Source: JAIVGV01 sp045807785
GTDB taxonomy: Bacteria; Acidobacteriota; Blastocatellia; Pyrinomonadales; Pyrinomonadaceae
Assembly: GCA_045807785.1 (NCBI GenBank)
Contig: JBJMGS010000004.1
Coordinates: forward strand, 1 to 31,797
Length of the DNA: 31,797 nucleotides
Direction of reading: 5' to 3'
Below the pieces are notes generated by a model. It had not been told where the DNA came from. It was given only the letters and a program-made list of their open reading frames with translations, and did not search any database. Position numbers and translations under genes: made by a program. Shown piece by piece: positions 23,167 to 31,731 of the stretch. Every line of letters starts with the position of its first letter. The stretch's first letter is position 1.

Positions 23167-24291
23167 GTGAACGGGCAGGCAGAAATCGCGGCGAAGACCG
23201 AGCGGCTGGTGCGCCTGCTCGGCGCGGAGCGACTCGGCGGCGTGCTGCTTTGCGCGCAGCACAATTTCTCTTGGCTGACCGCGGGCGGCACGAACGGCGT
23301 TGACACGAGCCGCGACGCAGGAGCGTGCGCGCTGCTCGTGCGTGCCGACGGGCGGCGCTTCGTGCTTGCGAGCCGGATCGAGATGCCGCGCCTGTTGGCG
23401 GAAGAGATTTCGGCGGCGGAGTTTGAGCCAGTCGAGTTCGGTTGGGAAGCGGAGAAGGCCGCACCGACGTTCCTCGCGGATCGCGCTGCCGCCTTGCTCG
23501 AAGGCGGTGCGCCGCTCGGCTCCGACCTGCCGCTCGGCGCGGACGTGCGGACGGTCGAAGGCTTGATCGCACGCTGCCGTTATCAACTGACCGACGCGGA
23601 GCTTGAGCGATACCGCGCCCTCGGTCGCGACGCGGGCGCGGCTCTCGGCGAGCTGATGCGCCGTCTCGAACCCGGCGAGAGTGAAACGGAGATCACGCGT
23701 CGCGCGTCGGACGCGCTGGCGGCGCGCGACATGCGCGGCGTCGTGATGCTGGTCGCGGCGGACGAGAGGCTCGCGCAGTTTCGTCACCCTGTGCCGACCG
23801 CGCGCCGTTGGGAGCGCGTCTTGATGGTCGTCGCCTGCGCGCGGCGCGGAGGGCTCGTCGCGTCGCTCACGCGCATCGTCTGCGCGGGGGCGATCTCAGA
23901 AGAACTACGGCGACGCACCGACGCCGCCGCGCGCGTCAACGCGCAACTGCTCGCGGCGACGCGCCCCGCGACGAGCGGCGCGGAGTTGTACGAAGTGGCG
24001 TCGCGCGCTTACGCGGCGGAAGGCTTCGCGGGCGAGGAGCACCTGCATCATCAGGGCGGGGCATGCGGCTATCGCACGCGCGACTGGGTGGCACACCCCG
24101 CGTGCGCCGAGCGGGTTCAGGCGGGGCAGGCGTTCGCGTGGAACCCTTCCATCACGGGGACGAAGGTTGAAGAGACCTGCGTCGTCTTTGCTGACGAAGC
24201 AGAGACGATTACCACGACTACCGGGTGGCCCCAGATCAGCGTCGAGCTACACGGGCGCGCGTACCTCTCGCCCGATGTGTTGACTCTCTAA
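23167..24291 (+). CDS. M24 (Xaa-Pro aminopeptidase-like) family protein with most metal ligands lost
   Basis: The product is 374 residues from a GTG start with only a weak ribosome site. An N-terminal creatinase-like domain (about 1-135, with NFSWLTAGG) precedes a pita-bread M24 domain. True M24 peptidases bind two metals through Asp, Asp, His, Glu, Glu. Here the strand that should hold the two Asp residues reads VVACARRGGLVASLTRIV (about 221-238), with neither. His295 in HHQGGACGYR fits the His. The next Glu position is occupied by Asn326 (AWNPSI), and the last Glu (335/336, VEET) is kept. A peptidase role is therefore unlikely. It opens the plus-strand hexuronate run, so it may bind or convert a sugar-acid compound. 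I cannot name the reaction. Confidence 0.75.
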   Translation: MNGQAEIAAKTERLVRLLGAERLGGVLLCAQHNFSWLTAGGTNGVDTSRDAGACALLVRADGRRFVLASRIEMPRLLAEEISAAEFEPVEFGWEAEKAAPTFLADRAAALLEGGAPLGSDLPLGADVRTVEGLIARCRYQLTDAELERYRALGRDAGAALGELMRRLEPGESETEITRRASDALAARDMRGVVMLVAADERLAQFRHPVPTARRWERVLMVVACARRGGLVASLTRIVCAGAISEELRRRTDAAARVNAQLLAATRPATSGAELYEVASRAYAAEGFAGEEHLHHQGGACGYRTRDWVAHPACAERVQAGQAFAWNPSITGTKVEETCVVFADEAETITTTTGWPQISVELHGRAYLSPDVLTL

Positions 24292-24339
24292 AACAGTGGA
24301 CTGGAAAATTGTCGCTGGCTAACGATTGAGATAAAGCTA

Positions 24340-25725
24340 ATGAGTAAGATGAGTAAGACAAGTCGGATCGTCGAAGAAACGGCGCGGCCAAAAGCGGAAG
24401 CTGAGATCGCGCCTATCGGTACGGGCGCGAGCGCGACAGGCGCAGCCATCGCCGCATTTGAGGAGGCGAACACGCGCGTCGGTCGCTATCGTTGGCTCAT
24501 CTGTGCGCTCCTTTTTTTCGCGACCACCATCAACTACATCGACCGGCAGGTCTTGGGCATCCTCGCCACCGACGATTCGTTCAAGCACGCCATCGGCTGG
24601 AACGAAGCGCAGTACGGTTACGTCAACACGGCGTTTCAGGCGGCGTATGCGCTCGGCCTGCTGATCATCGGGAGCCTGATGGACAGGTTCGGGACACGCA
24701 AAGGGTTCTCCTTCGCCGTCGGCTTCTGGTCAATCGCTGCGATGTGTCACGCGCTGGCAAGCTCGGCGTTCGGCTTTGGGGTAGCGCGCTTCAGCCTGGG
24801 CTTGGGCGAGGCGGGGAACTTCCCGGCGGCGATCAAGACGGTTGCCGAGTGGTTCCCGAAGAAGGAGCGCGCGCTCGCGACCGGCATTTTCAACTCAGGC
24901 TCGAACGTCGGCGCCATCGTCGCGCCGCTCGCCGTCCCGTTCATCGCCATCAACTACGGCTGGCAGTGGGCATTCATCATCACCGGCACGCTCGGCTTCA
25001 TCTGGCTCGCGTGCTGGGTCGCGATCTACCGCCGCCCGCAGGAGCACCCGAAGCTCTCTCGCGCCGAACTCGCACACATCCAGTCTGACCCGGCAGAGCC
25101 GACGACGAAGATACCCTGGGCGAGACTACTCCCGCACCGGCAGACTTGGGCGTTCGCCATCGGCAAGTTTCTGACCGATCCGATCTGGTGGGTGTACCTC
25201 TTCTGGCTGCCGAAGTTCCTCAACACGAATTACCACCTGAACATCACGCAGATCGGACTGCCGCTCGTCGTCATCTACGTTGCGGCGGATGTCGGCTCCA
25301 TCGGCGGCGGCTGGCTCTCTTCGACGCTCATCAAGCGCGGCTGGACGGTGAACCGTGCGCGCAAGACCGCCATGCTCATCTGCGCCTGCTCGGTCGTGCC
25401 GATCATCTTCGCCGCACACGCCTCGAACCTCTGGGTCGCGGTCGCGCTCGTCTCGCTGGCGGCGGCGGCGCATCAGGGTTGGAGCGCAAACATCTTCACG
25501 TTCGCCTCCGATATGTTTCCGCGCCGCGCGGTCGGCTCGGTCGTCGGCATCGGCGGGATGGCAGGTTCTATCGGCGGCATGTTGATCGCGACGACCGTCG
25601 GCTTGATCCTGCAATACACGGGCTCGTACCTGCCGATTTTCATTATCGCCGGCAGCGCCTATCTGGTCGCGCTCGCCGTCATGCACCTGCTCGCCCCCAG
25701 ACTCGAGCCGGTCAAGATTTTCTGA
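24340..25725 (+). CDS. exuT: Hexuronate (galacturonate/glucuronate) MFS transporter, ExuT-like
   Basis: The product has 461 residues with about 12 membrane helices in the major facilitator superfamily. The anion:cation symporter branch is shown by TTINYIDRQVLGIL near the first helix, the LMDRFGTRKG loop, and RFSLGLGEAGNFPAAIKTVAEWFPKKERA. This last stretch is typical of ExuT-like proteins. It imports galacturonate or glucuronate with protons across the inner membrane. The first ~50 residues are a polar Ala/Glu-rich tail. Starts at 24340 or 24349 are both possible. It lies between the M24-like gene and KDG kinase, consistent with uptake of the monomers released by the pectinases. Confidence 0.9.
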   Translation: MSKMSKTSRIVEETARPKAEAEIAPIGTGASATGAAIAAFEEANTRVGRYRWLICALLFFATTINYIDRQVLGILATDDSFKHAIGWNEAQYGYVNTAFQAAYALGLLIIGSLMDRFGTRKGFSFAVGFWSIAAMCHALASSAFGFGVARFSLGLGEAGNFPAAIKTVAEWFPKKERALATGIFNSGSNVGAIVAPLAVPFIAINYGWQWAFIITGTLGFIWLACWVAIYRRPQEHPKLSRAELAHIQSDPAEPTTKIPWARLLPHRQTWAFAIGKFLTDPIWWVYLFWLPKFLNTNYHLNITQIGLPLVVIYVAADVGSIGGGWLSSTLIKRGWTVNRARKTAMLICACSVVPIIFAAHASNLWVAVALVSLAAAAHQGWSANIFTFASDMFPRRAVGSVVGIGGMAGSIGGMLIATTVGLILQYTGSYLPIFIIAGSAYLVALAVMHLLAPRLEPVKIF

Positions 25726-25777
25726 CGGACGCGATCGTTTTTGACTTTCGAGGTAACCATCATCGAGGGGCGTTGAG

Positions 25778-26881
25778 TTGCAGACCGAGTTGCAGATTAA
25801 ACCGAAGGCGGAGTGTCGTTGGGACTGCGTGAGCCTCGGCGAGGTGATGCTCAGGCTCGACCCCGGAGACGAGCGCATCCACACGACGCGCAAGTTTCAG
25901 GTGTGGGAGGGCGGCGGCGAGTACAACGTCGCGCGCGGGCTGCGGCGTTGCTTCAAACTCGACACGGCCATCGTCACCGCGCTCGCCGATAATCCGGTCG
26001 GGCGGCTGGTCGAGGATTTGATCTATCAGGGCGGCGTCGATCAGTCGCACGTCTCTTGGATCAAATATGACGGCGTTGGTCGCGTCGTGCGCAACGGTCT
26101 GAACTTCACGGAGCGTGGCTTTGGCTTGCGCGCCGCGCTCGGCTGTTCCGACCGCGGGCAGACCGCCGTCTCGCAGCTCAAGCCCGGCGAGATCGACTGG
26201 GAAAAGATTTTCATGGAGGAAGGCGCGCGCTGGTTCCACACGGGCGGCATCTTCTGCGCCCTCTCCGAGACGACGCCGCTCGTCGCCAGAGAGGCGATGC
26301 GGGCGGCGAAGCGGTACGGCGCAGTCGTCTCTTACGATCTGAACTACCGCGCGTCGCTCTGGCAGTCAATCGGCGGCAAGGAACGAGCGCAAGAGGTGAA
26401 CAGGGAACTCGCGCCACTCGTTGACGTGATGCTCGGCAACGAAGAGGACTTCACCGCCTGCCTCGGTTTCGAGGTCGAAGATTTGGACGAGCACCACTCG
26501 ACGCTCGACGCGGAAAAGTTCCAACGCATGATCGAGCGCGCCGTCGCCGAGTTTCCGAACTTCAAGGTCGTGGCGACGACGCTCAGGCACGCGAAGACGG
26601 CGACCTCGAACGACTGGGGCGCGGTTTGCTATTTCGATGGTGAGTTATATCAAGCACCGACGCGCGAGAATCTGGAAATCTACGACCGCGTGGGCGGCGG
26701 CGACTCGTTCGCGTCGGGGCTGATCTACGGCTTCCTCACGGGGAAGGGAGCGCAGTGGGCGGTCGAGTGCGGCGCGGCGCACGGCGCGTTGGCGATGACG
26801 ACGCCGGGCGACACGACGACGGCGACGCTCGCCGAAGTAGAGCGCGTGATGCGCGGCGGCACGGCGCGCGTGGCGCGTTGA
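25778..26881 (+). CDS. kdgK: 2-keto-3-deoxygluconate kinase (PfkB family)
   Basis: The product is 367 residues from a TTG start preceded by GAGGGG. It is a PfkB/ribokinase-fold sugar kinase, with SLGEVMLRLDPGD at the N-terminus, EGGGEYNVARGL in the sugar-binding region, and the catalytic DRVGGGDSFASG with Asp309 as base. KdgK phosphorylates KDG to KDPG with ATP in the cytoplasm. It is longer than E. coli KdgK (about 309 residues), mainly through inserts in the middle, and resembles a longer subgroup. The KDPG aldolase gene follows after 63 bases, so substrate and product steps are adjacent. PfkB family alone would not fix the substrate; context does. Confidence 0.88.
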   Translation: MQTELQIKPKAECRWDCVSLGEVMLRLDPGDERIHTTRKFQVWEGGGEYNVARGLRRCFKLDTAIVTALADNPVGRLVEDLIYQGGVDQSHVSWIKYDGVGRVVRNGLNFTERGFGLRAALGCSDRGQTAVSQLKPGEIDWEKIFMEEGARWFHTGGIFCALSETTPLVAREAMRAAKRYGAVVSYDLNYRASLWQSIGGKERAQEVNRELAPLVDVMLGNEEDFTACLGFEVEDLDEHHSTLDAEKFQRMIERAVAEFPNFKVVATTLRHAKTATSNDWGAVCYFDGELYQAPTRENLEIYDRVGGGDSFASGLIYGFLTGKGAQWAVECGAAHGALAMTTPGDTTTATLAEVERVMRGGTARVAR

Positions 26882-26944
26882 AGCGGGGAAGTTGTGAGAG
26901 TCGAAGTCGTGCGTCCTGGTGGGCGTCAGACGACGTGAAGCTTG

Positions 26945-27604
26945 ATGCAAAAATCAGAAGTCATCCGACGGATCAAAGAGACGGGCATCGTCCCCGTGGT
27001 GCGCGCCGCCTCGGCGGACGAGGCGCTGCGGGCGGTCGAGGCGATTAGAGAAGGCGGCATCTCGATCCTTGAGATTACCCTGACCGTGCCGGGCGCGGTG
27101 CGCGTCATCGAAGAACTATCTACTCGTTACGGCGACGAAGTGCTCGTCGGCGCGGGCACGGTGCTCGACGCGGAGACGGCGCGCGCGTGCATCCTCGCCG
27201 GAGCGCAGTTCGTCGTCAGTCCAGCGCTCGACGCGGCGACGATCGCTTGTTGCCGTCGTTACGGCGTCGCCGTGTTGCCGGGCGCGCTGACGCCAACCGA
27301 AGTGTTGCAGGCTTGGACGGCGGGCGCTGACTTCGTCAAAGTTTTTCCGGCGGGCGCGCTGGGCGGCGCGAGCTACCTCAAGGCGCTCAAAGCCCCTCTG
27401 CCGCAGGTCGAACTCGTGCCGACGGGTGGCGTGTCGCTGAAGAGTGCCGCGGATTTCATCAGGGCGGGCGCGAGCGCGCTCGGCGTCGGCGCTGATCTCG
27501 TGGACACGAAGGCGCTCGGCGAAGGACGCGCTCAGTTGATTACGGAGCGCGCGCGGCAGTTCCTTGAAATTGTGCGGGAGGCGCGCGCGGCGTCCGCGAG
27601 TTGA
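26945..27604 (+). CDS. eda: KDPG/KHG aldolase
   Basis: The product has 219 residues, a class I aldolase TIM barrel. It splits 2-keto-3-deoxy-6-phosphogluconate into pyruvate and glyceraldehyde-3-phosphate, the last step of the Entner-Doudoroff branch used by galacturonate. Key residues: Arg20 in VPVVR, Glu43 in LEITLTV, Lys132 forming the Schiff base in FVKVFPA, plus the GAGTV, SPALD and PTGGV motifs. I choose the ATG at 26945; a TTG codon lies directly before it. The gene ends 36 bases from the convergent regulator gene. Confidence 0.94.
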   Translation: MQKSEVIRRIKETGIVPVVRAASADEALRAVEAIREGGISILEITLTVPGAVRVIEELSTRYGDEVLVGAGTVLDAETARACILAGAQFVVSPALDAATIACCRRYGVAVLPGALTPTEVLQAWTAGADFVKVFPAGALGGASYLKALKAPLPQVELVPTGGVSLKSAADFIRAGASALGVGADLVDTKALGEGRAQLITERARQFLEIVREARAASAS

Positions 27605-27640
27605 TCTGGACTCCGGCGCGCTCGCAGGGATAAGACAGAG

Positions 27641-28429
27641 TTAAGCGTGGCTCGCGCCGTTGCTGTTGTCGCCGTTGCCGGAGGGGAGCCTCGGCGTGCC
27701 GACTTCATCTTCGAGGTCCCAGCCGCGCTGCGCGAGGGTGAGATGATCGCGCATCATGTTACCGGCGGCTTCGGGGTCGCGCGCGCGGATCGCGCGATAG
27801 ACGCGCCGGTGCATCTCGGCGGATTCCTTGAGGTCCGTGGCGCGCTTGACCGTCTTGATGCGAATGTCGAAGAGCACCTTCGCGACCATGTTCATCAGCG
27901 CCGTCAGGATGCGGTTGCCAGAGGCGGCGGCGACTGCCTGGTGGAAGCGCACGTCGTGGACGAGGAACTGCTCCGGGTCTTCGAGCGAGGCGTACATCCC
28001 CGTGATCTCTTCCGCCATCGTGGCGATCTGCTCGCCCGTCGCGCGCTCCGCGGCGAGACCCGCGACCGCCATCTCGAGCGACCGACGCGCCTCGAACATC
28101 TCGCCCGACGTGAGCCCGTGCAGCGACGCCATCAGGCTGAGCGTGCTGCTGTCGAGCGCGGGCGTGCCGTCGGACTCGACGACGAAAGTGCCCGCGCCCT
28201 GTCGCGACTGGAGGACGCCGACCGCCGCCAGCGAGCGTATCCCGGCGCGCAGGGTGGGCCGGCTGACGCCAAGCAGTTTCGCCAGATCGCGCTCGGGCGG
28301 CAGGCGGTCGCCAGGGCGCAGTTCGCCGCGGTGGATCATCTCCTGGAGCTGTTGGACGACTTCCGAGGAGGTCGTCCCGTGCCGCTCCGGGGCGACGGTT
28401 TTGAATATCTCAGGATTTGAATCGGTCAT
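27641..28429 (-). CDS. FadR-subfamily GntR transcriptional regulator, likely regulator of the pectin cluster
   Basis: The product has 262 residues. The winged helix-turn-helix at about 20-85 contains ELRPGDRLPPERDLAKLLGVSRPTLRxxIRSL. A C-terminal all-helical FCD ligand domain follows (about 105-235). Its metal/ligand-binding residues are visible as Asp159 and His163 in HDVRFH, His207 and His229. FCD regulators commonly sense organic or sugar acids, and ligand binding releases DNA. The gene is divergent from GH105. An operator-like GGTCATACC overlaps its own start codon, and three more lie in the cluster's promoters, so it probably represses itself and both catabolic runs, with a uronate or KDG-type inducer. 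Ligand identity is inference. Confidence 0.9.
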   Translation of the reverse strand: MTDSNPEIFKTVAPERHGTTSSEVVQQLQEMIHRGELRPGDRLPPERDLAKLLGVSRPTLRAGIRSLAAVGVLQSRQGAGTFVVESDGTPALDSSTLSLMASLHGLTSGEMFEARRSLEMAVAGLAAERATGEQIATMAEEITGMYASLEDPEQFLVHDVRFHQAVAAASGNRILTALMNMVAKVLFDIRIKTVKRATDLKESAEMHRRVYRAIRARDPEAAGNMMRDHLTLAQRGWDLEDEVGTPRLPSGNGDNSNGASHA

Positions 28430-28433
28430 ACCA
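28423..28433. promoter_or_regulatory. Candidate FadR/GntR operator 3, over the regulator start codon
   Basis: CGGTCATACCA shares the GGTCATACC core with operator 2. It covers the regulator's ATG (28427-28429 on the minus strand), so binding would suggest autoregulation. Confidence 0.55.
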
Positions 28434-28506
28434 TTTATGCCTTTTGGAAGATTGTGTGACCGGAAATAAGAGCGGGCGGCTCACGGTCGTCGGCTAGTTT
28501 ATGAAG

Positions 28507-28524
28507 TGCCCTCGTCAGAGGGCA
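28507..28524. promoter_or_regulatory. Perfect 7-base hairpin in the regulator/GH105 divergent region
   Basis: TGCCCTC (28507-28513) pairs with GAGGGCA (28518-28524) around GTCA, followed by an A/T-rich TATATAA. It could be an operator next to a -10 element or a leader hairpin. Confidence 0.4.
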
Positions 28525-28582
28525 GGATTATATAAGTGTTCACGATGATTTGTCGAGCAGTATTTGAAGCCTCGCGCCGCGG

Positions 28583-28593
28583 AGGTCTGACCA
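28583..28593. promoter_or_regulatory. Candidate FadR/GntR operator 4, upstream of GH105
   Basis: AGGTCTGACCA shares GGTCT(A/G)ACCAAT with operator 1. It lies 123 bases before the preferred GH105 start, which supports placing that start downstream at 28716. Confidence 0.6.
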
Positions 28594-28715
28594 ATGAAGG
28601 GCGACCGTCTGCCCTGCGTCAAATTGGTTCGTCTTGGTCGCAGCTGTTCGCAGCCGTTTCGCGTCGTTCAAGCGTCTGGAAATTAGCGCTTCTCCCGGTC
28701 TCACAACTGGCACAC

Positions 28716-30665
28716 ATGCTTCGAACGTCCGCCTCCGTACGAAGGTTGCAAATTCTATTCATTGTCTTCCTGCTGCTGCATGCGTGCATCGTCGTCGGCG
28801 CGGCGCAGACCCGGTCTCTGTCGGCGCGCGCGGCGGAGAGTGTGATGGCGCGCCGCCCCGACGCTCTGACGAATGAGGCGGGCAAACCTGAGAAGTGGGC
28901 TTACGAGCAGGGCGTGCTGCTTGAGGGGCTCATGCGAGTCTGGCGCGGCACGGGCGACGGGCAGTATTTCAAGTATGTGCAGCAGGGCATGGATCACTTC
29001 GTCGGCGCAGACGGCACGATCCGCACTTACAAGCCGGAGGATGACAGCCTCGATAACGTGATGCCTGGCAGACTCCTGCTCTCGCTCTACAAGGTCACGG
29101 GGCAGGAGAAGTACAGGAAGGCTGCTGGGCTGTTGCGCGAACAATTAAGGACGCAGCCGCGCACGACCGAGGGCGGCTTCTGGCATAAGAAGATTTATCC
29201 CGCGCAGATGTGGCTCGACGGTCTCTACATGGGCGAGCCCTTCTACGCGGAGTACGCCCAGGTATTCCACGAGGACGCCGCCTTCGACGACATTGCCGCG
29301 CAGTTCGTCCTGATGGAGCGGCACGCTCGCGACGCTAAGACCGGCTTGCTCTACCACGGCTGGGACGAATCGAGAAAGCAGCGTTGGGCTGACCCGGCGA
29401 CGGGGCGCTCGCCCAACTTCTGGGGGCGCGCGATGGGCTGGTACGCGATGGCGCTCGTTGACACGCTCGACTATTTTCCGAAAGACCACCCGCAGCGGAA
29501 AGCCCTGTTGGAAATCCTGCGACGCCTCGCCGTCGCCGTCGAGCGGTATCAGGAGCCGAAGTCGGGCTTGTGGTACGAGGTGCTCGACAAGGGCGGCGCG
29601 CCAGGGAATTACCTGGAGTCGTCCGCCTCCTGCATGTTCGTCTATGCGCTGGCGAAGGGCGCGCGGCAGGGTTACTTGCCTGCCTCCTACCTCGGCGTCG
29701 CGCGGAAAGGTTACGCGGGCATCGTCAAGCGTTTCGTCGAACAGGACGCGAACGGGCAGGTTAGTCTCAACGGCACGGTCAGCGTCGCAGGTCTCGGAGG
29801 CAACCCATACCGCGATGGGAGCTATGAGTACTACCTGAGCGAGAAGGTGGTGGCCAACGACCCGAAGGGCGTGGGCGCGTTCCTGCTCGCCAGCAGCGAG
29901 ATGGAGCTTGCCGCAGGGCAGCAGGTCGGCAAAGGCAAGACCGTGCTGCTGGATTCCTACTTCAACAGCGAGACGAAAAAGGACGCGACCGGGCGGCTCA
30001 TGCCTTTCCACTACAAGTGGGATGAGCAGCCGAACAGCGGCTTCTCTTTCTGGGGCGACATCTTCCGCAGCCTCGGCGCGAGCACTGAGACTCTGGCGGT
30101 CGCGCCGACCAGTCAGAGTCTCGCGCGCGCGGATATCTACATCATCGTCGATCCGGATACGCCCGCGGAGAACGAAAATCCGCACTACGTCGAAGCGGCG
30201 GACGCGAAGGCCATCGCCGACTGGGTGAAGTCCGGCGGCGTGCTCGTGTTGATGGGGAACGACAAGGGCAACGCGGAGTTTGAGCACTTCAACCGACTGG
30301 CCGGGCAGTTCGGCATACGATTCAACGAGGACAGCCGCAACCGCGTGCAGGCGGATGACTACGCGACCGGCAGGATCGTCGTGCCCGCCGCGCACGCGAT
30401 CTTCGAGACGGCGCGAGAGCTTTACCTGAAAGAGATTTCCACGCTCGCCGTCGCGCCGCCCGCGCGAGCGTCAATCGTCGATCACGGCGACGTGATCTTG
30501 GCCGTCTCAAAGTTCGGGCGCGGCACAGTCTTCGCCGTCGGCGACCCTTGGCTCTATAACGAGTACGTTGACGGGCGCAAACTCCCCGCCGAGTTCGACA
30601 ACTACAAGGCGGCGCAAGACCTGAGCCGCTGGCTCATCCGACAAGCGCGCGCACGGAAGAGTTGA
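28716..30665 (+). CDS. Exported GH105 unsaturated uronyl hydrolase fused to a DUF4350-like domain
   Basis: The product has 649 residues. The signal sequence (RRLQILFIVFLLLHACIVVG) begins soon after the ATG at 28716; longer frames back to 28536 run through the operator and are not preferred. A GH105 alpha/alpha barrel (about 45-400) follows. Catalytic Asp168 is in MWLDGLYMGEPF, followed by NFWGRAMGWYAMALVD and NYLESSAS. The enzyme removes the 4,5-unsaturated galacturonate left by pectate or rhamnogalacturonan lyases, feeding KduI/KduD. The last ~220 residues form a separate Rossmann/GATase-like domain (TVLLDSYFN, ADIYIIVDPD, GGVLVLMGND, GDPWLYNEY) resembling DUF4350. That domain is found attached to some GH105 enzymes, possibly for carbohydrate binding. 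Confidence 0.88.
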   Translation: MLRTSASVRRLQILFIVFLLLHACIVVGAAQTRSLSARAAESVMARRPDALTNEAGKPEKWAYEQGVLLEGLMRVWRGTGDGQYFKYVQQGMDHFVGADGTIRTYKPEDDSLDNVMPGRLLLSLYKVTGQEKYRKAAGLLREQLRTQPRTTEGGFWHKKIYPAQMWLDGLYMGEPFYAEYAQVFHEDAAFDDIAAQFVLMERHARDAKTGLLYHGWDESRKQRWADPATGRSPNFWGRAMGWYAMALVDTLDYFPKDHPQRKALLEILRRLAVAVERYQEPKSGLWYEVLDKGGAPGNYLESSASCMFVYALAKGARQGYLPASYLGVARKGYAGIVKRFVEQDANGQVSLNGTVSVAGLGGNPYRDGSYEYYLSEKVVANDPKGVGAFLLASSEMELAAGQQVGKGKTVLLDSYFNSETKKDATGRLMPFHYKWDEQPNSGFSFWGDIFRSLGASTETLAVAPTSQSLARADIYIIVDPDTPAENENPHYVEAADAKAIADWVKSGGVLVLMGNDKGNAEFEHFNRLAGQFGIRFNEDSRNRVQADDYATGRIVVPAAHAIFETARELYLKEISTLAVAPPARASIVDHGDVILAVSKFGRGTVFAVGDPWLYNEYVDGRKLPAEFDNYKAAQDLSRWLIRQARARKS

Positions 30666-30709
30666 GCAGCCAACGCCCGCGACCCCTGTCATCTTTCGAC
30701 GTGGATCAA

Positions 30710-31693
30710 ATGTCTGACACGCCACCTCTGCGCTGGGGACTCATCGGCTGCGGCGACATCGCGTGCCGGCGCGTCGCCCCGGCGTTCAGCGCGCTGCCCG
30801 ACTGTGAACTGGTGGCGGTCGGTCGCGCCCGCCGAGAACTCGCCGAAGCTTTCGCCGGAGAGTTCGGGGCGCGGCGTTGGTACGCCGACTGGCGAGAGTT
30901 AGTCGCAGACGAAGAGGTCGAAGCCGTCTATGTCGCGACGCCCGTCCACCTGCACGCAGAGCAATCAATCGCCGCCGCCGAGGCGGGCAAGCACGTCCTG
31001 TGTGAAAAGCCTATGGCGATGAGCATCGCCGAGTGCGATCAGGTGCTGGCCGCCTGCGCGGCAAAAGGCGTGCGCCTGGGCGTCGCCTACTACCGGCACT
31101 TCTACCCGGTCGTCGAGCGCATCAAGGCGATTCTCGGCGCGGGCGAGATCGGGCGCGCGGTCGTCGCGCAGGTGAACGCCTTCGAGCGTTTCAACCCGGA
31201 GCCGACACACCCGCGCCGCTGGCTCGTCGAGAAGCGACTGTCCGGCGGCGGCCCCATGTTCGACTTCGGCAGCCACCGGATCGAAGTCCTGCTCAACCTG
31301 TTCGGGCGCGTCAAGGAGATCAGGGGGCTGTCCGGCAACCAACTGTTCGAGCGCGAGGTGGAAGACACCGCGAGCGCCCTGTTGCAGTTCGACGGCGGGC
31401 CACAAGCCACGCTCTCTGTGACCCACGCCGCGCGCGAGCCGCAAGACACCTTGCACATCTTCGGCAGCGCAGGCTCGATTCACGTGCCGGTGTTGAACGA
31501 GGGCACGATCAGGATCGCGACCGGCGCAGGCGAACGCGTCGAGACGCTGCCGCCGCACGCGAACACGCACCAGCCGCTCGTCGAGGACTTCGTGCGGGCC
31601 GTCAGGCGTGGACGCGATCCAAGAGTCGGCGGCTTAATCGGTCGTGAAGTGGCGAGGGTGGAAGAGGAAATCTACGGCGACGCGGGTGATTAA
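30710..31693 (+). CDS. Gfo/Idh/MocA-family NAD(P)-dependent oxidoreductase
   Basis: The product has 327 residues. An N-terminal Rossmann fold shows LRWGLIGCGDIACRR (nucleotide-binding loop near residues 10-18), ATPVHLHAEQ, and the conserved CEKPMA with the family lysine. The C-terminal domain has GGGPMFDFGSHRIEVLL with the usual His/Asp site. Such enzymes oxidise or reduce sugars, sugar acids or cyclitols; the substrate is not readable from sequence. I prefer the ATG at 30710; a TTG at 30662 overlapping the GH105 stop is possible but adds an unconserved stretch. It follows GH105 by 44 bases, so co-transcription is likely. It could handle saturated galacturonate or rhamnose-type products. Confidence 0.88.
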   Translation: MSDTPPLRWGLIGCGDIACRRVAPAFSALPDCELVAVGRARRELAEAFAGEFGARRWYADWRELVADEEVEAVYVATPVHLHAEQSIAAAEAGKHVLCEKPMAMSIAECDQVLAACAAKGVRLGVAYYRHFYPVVERIKAILGAGEIGRAVVAQVNAFERFNPEPTHPRRWLVEKRLSGGGPMFDFGSHRIEVLLNLFGRVKEIRGLSGNQLFEREVEDTASALLQFDGGPQATLSVTHAAREPQDTLHIFGSAGSIHVPVLNEGTIRIATGAGERVETLPPHANTHQPLVEDFVRAVRRGRDPRVGGLIGREVARVEEEIYGDAGD

Positions 31694-31731
31694 GCCGGCG
31701 CGGACTAATTGAAGAGAGGATGAAGCACATC

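Noticed and set aside
28536..28715. N-terminal extension of GH105 from the earlier ATG at 28536
   Set aside because: The segment has no conserved content, precedes the signal peptide by 60 residues and contains an operator-like site, so it is better read as promoter and leader.
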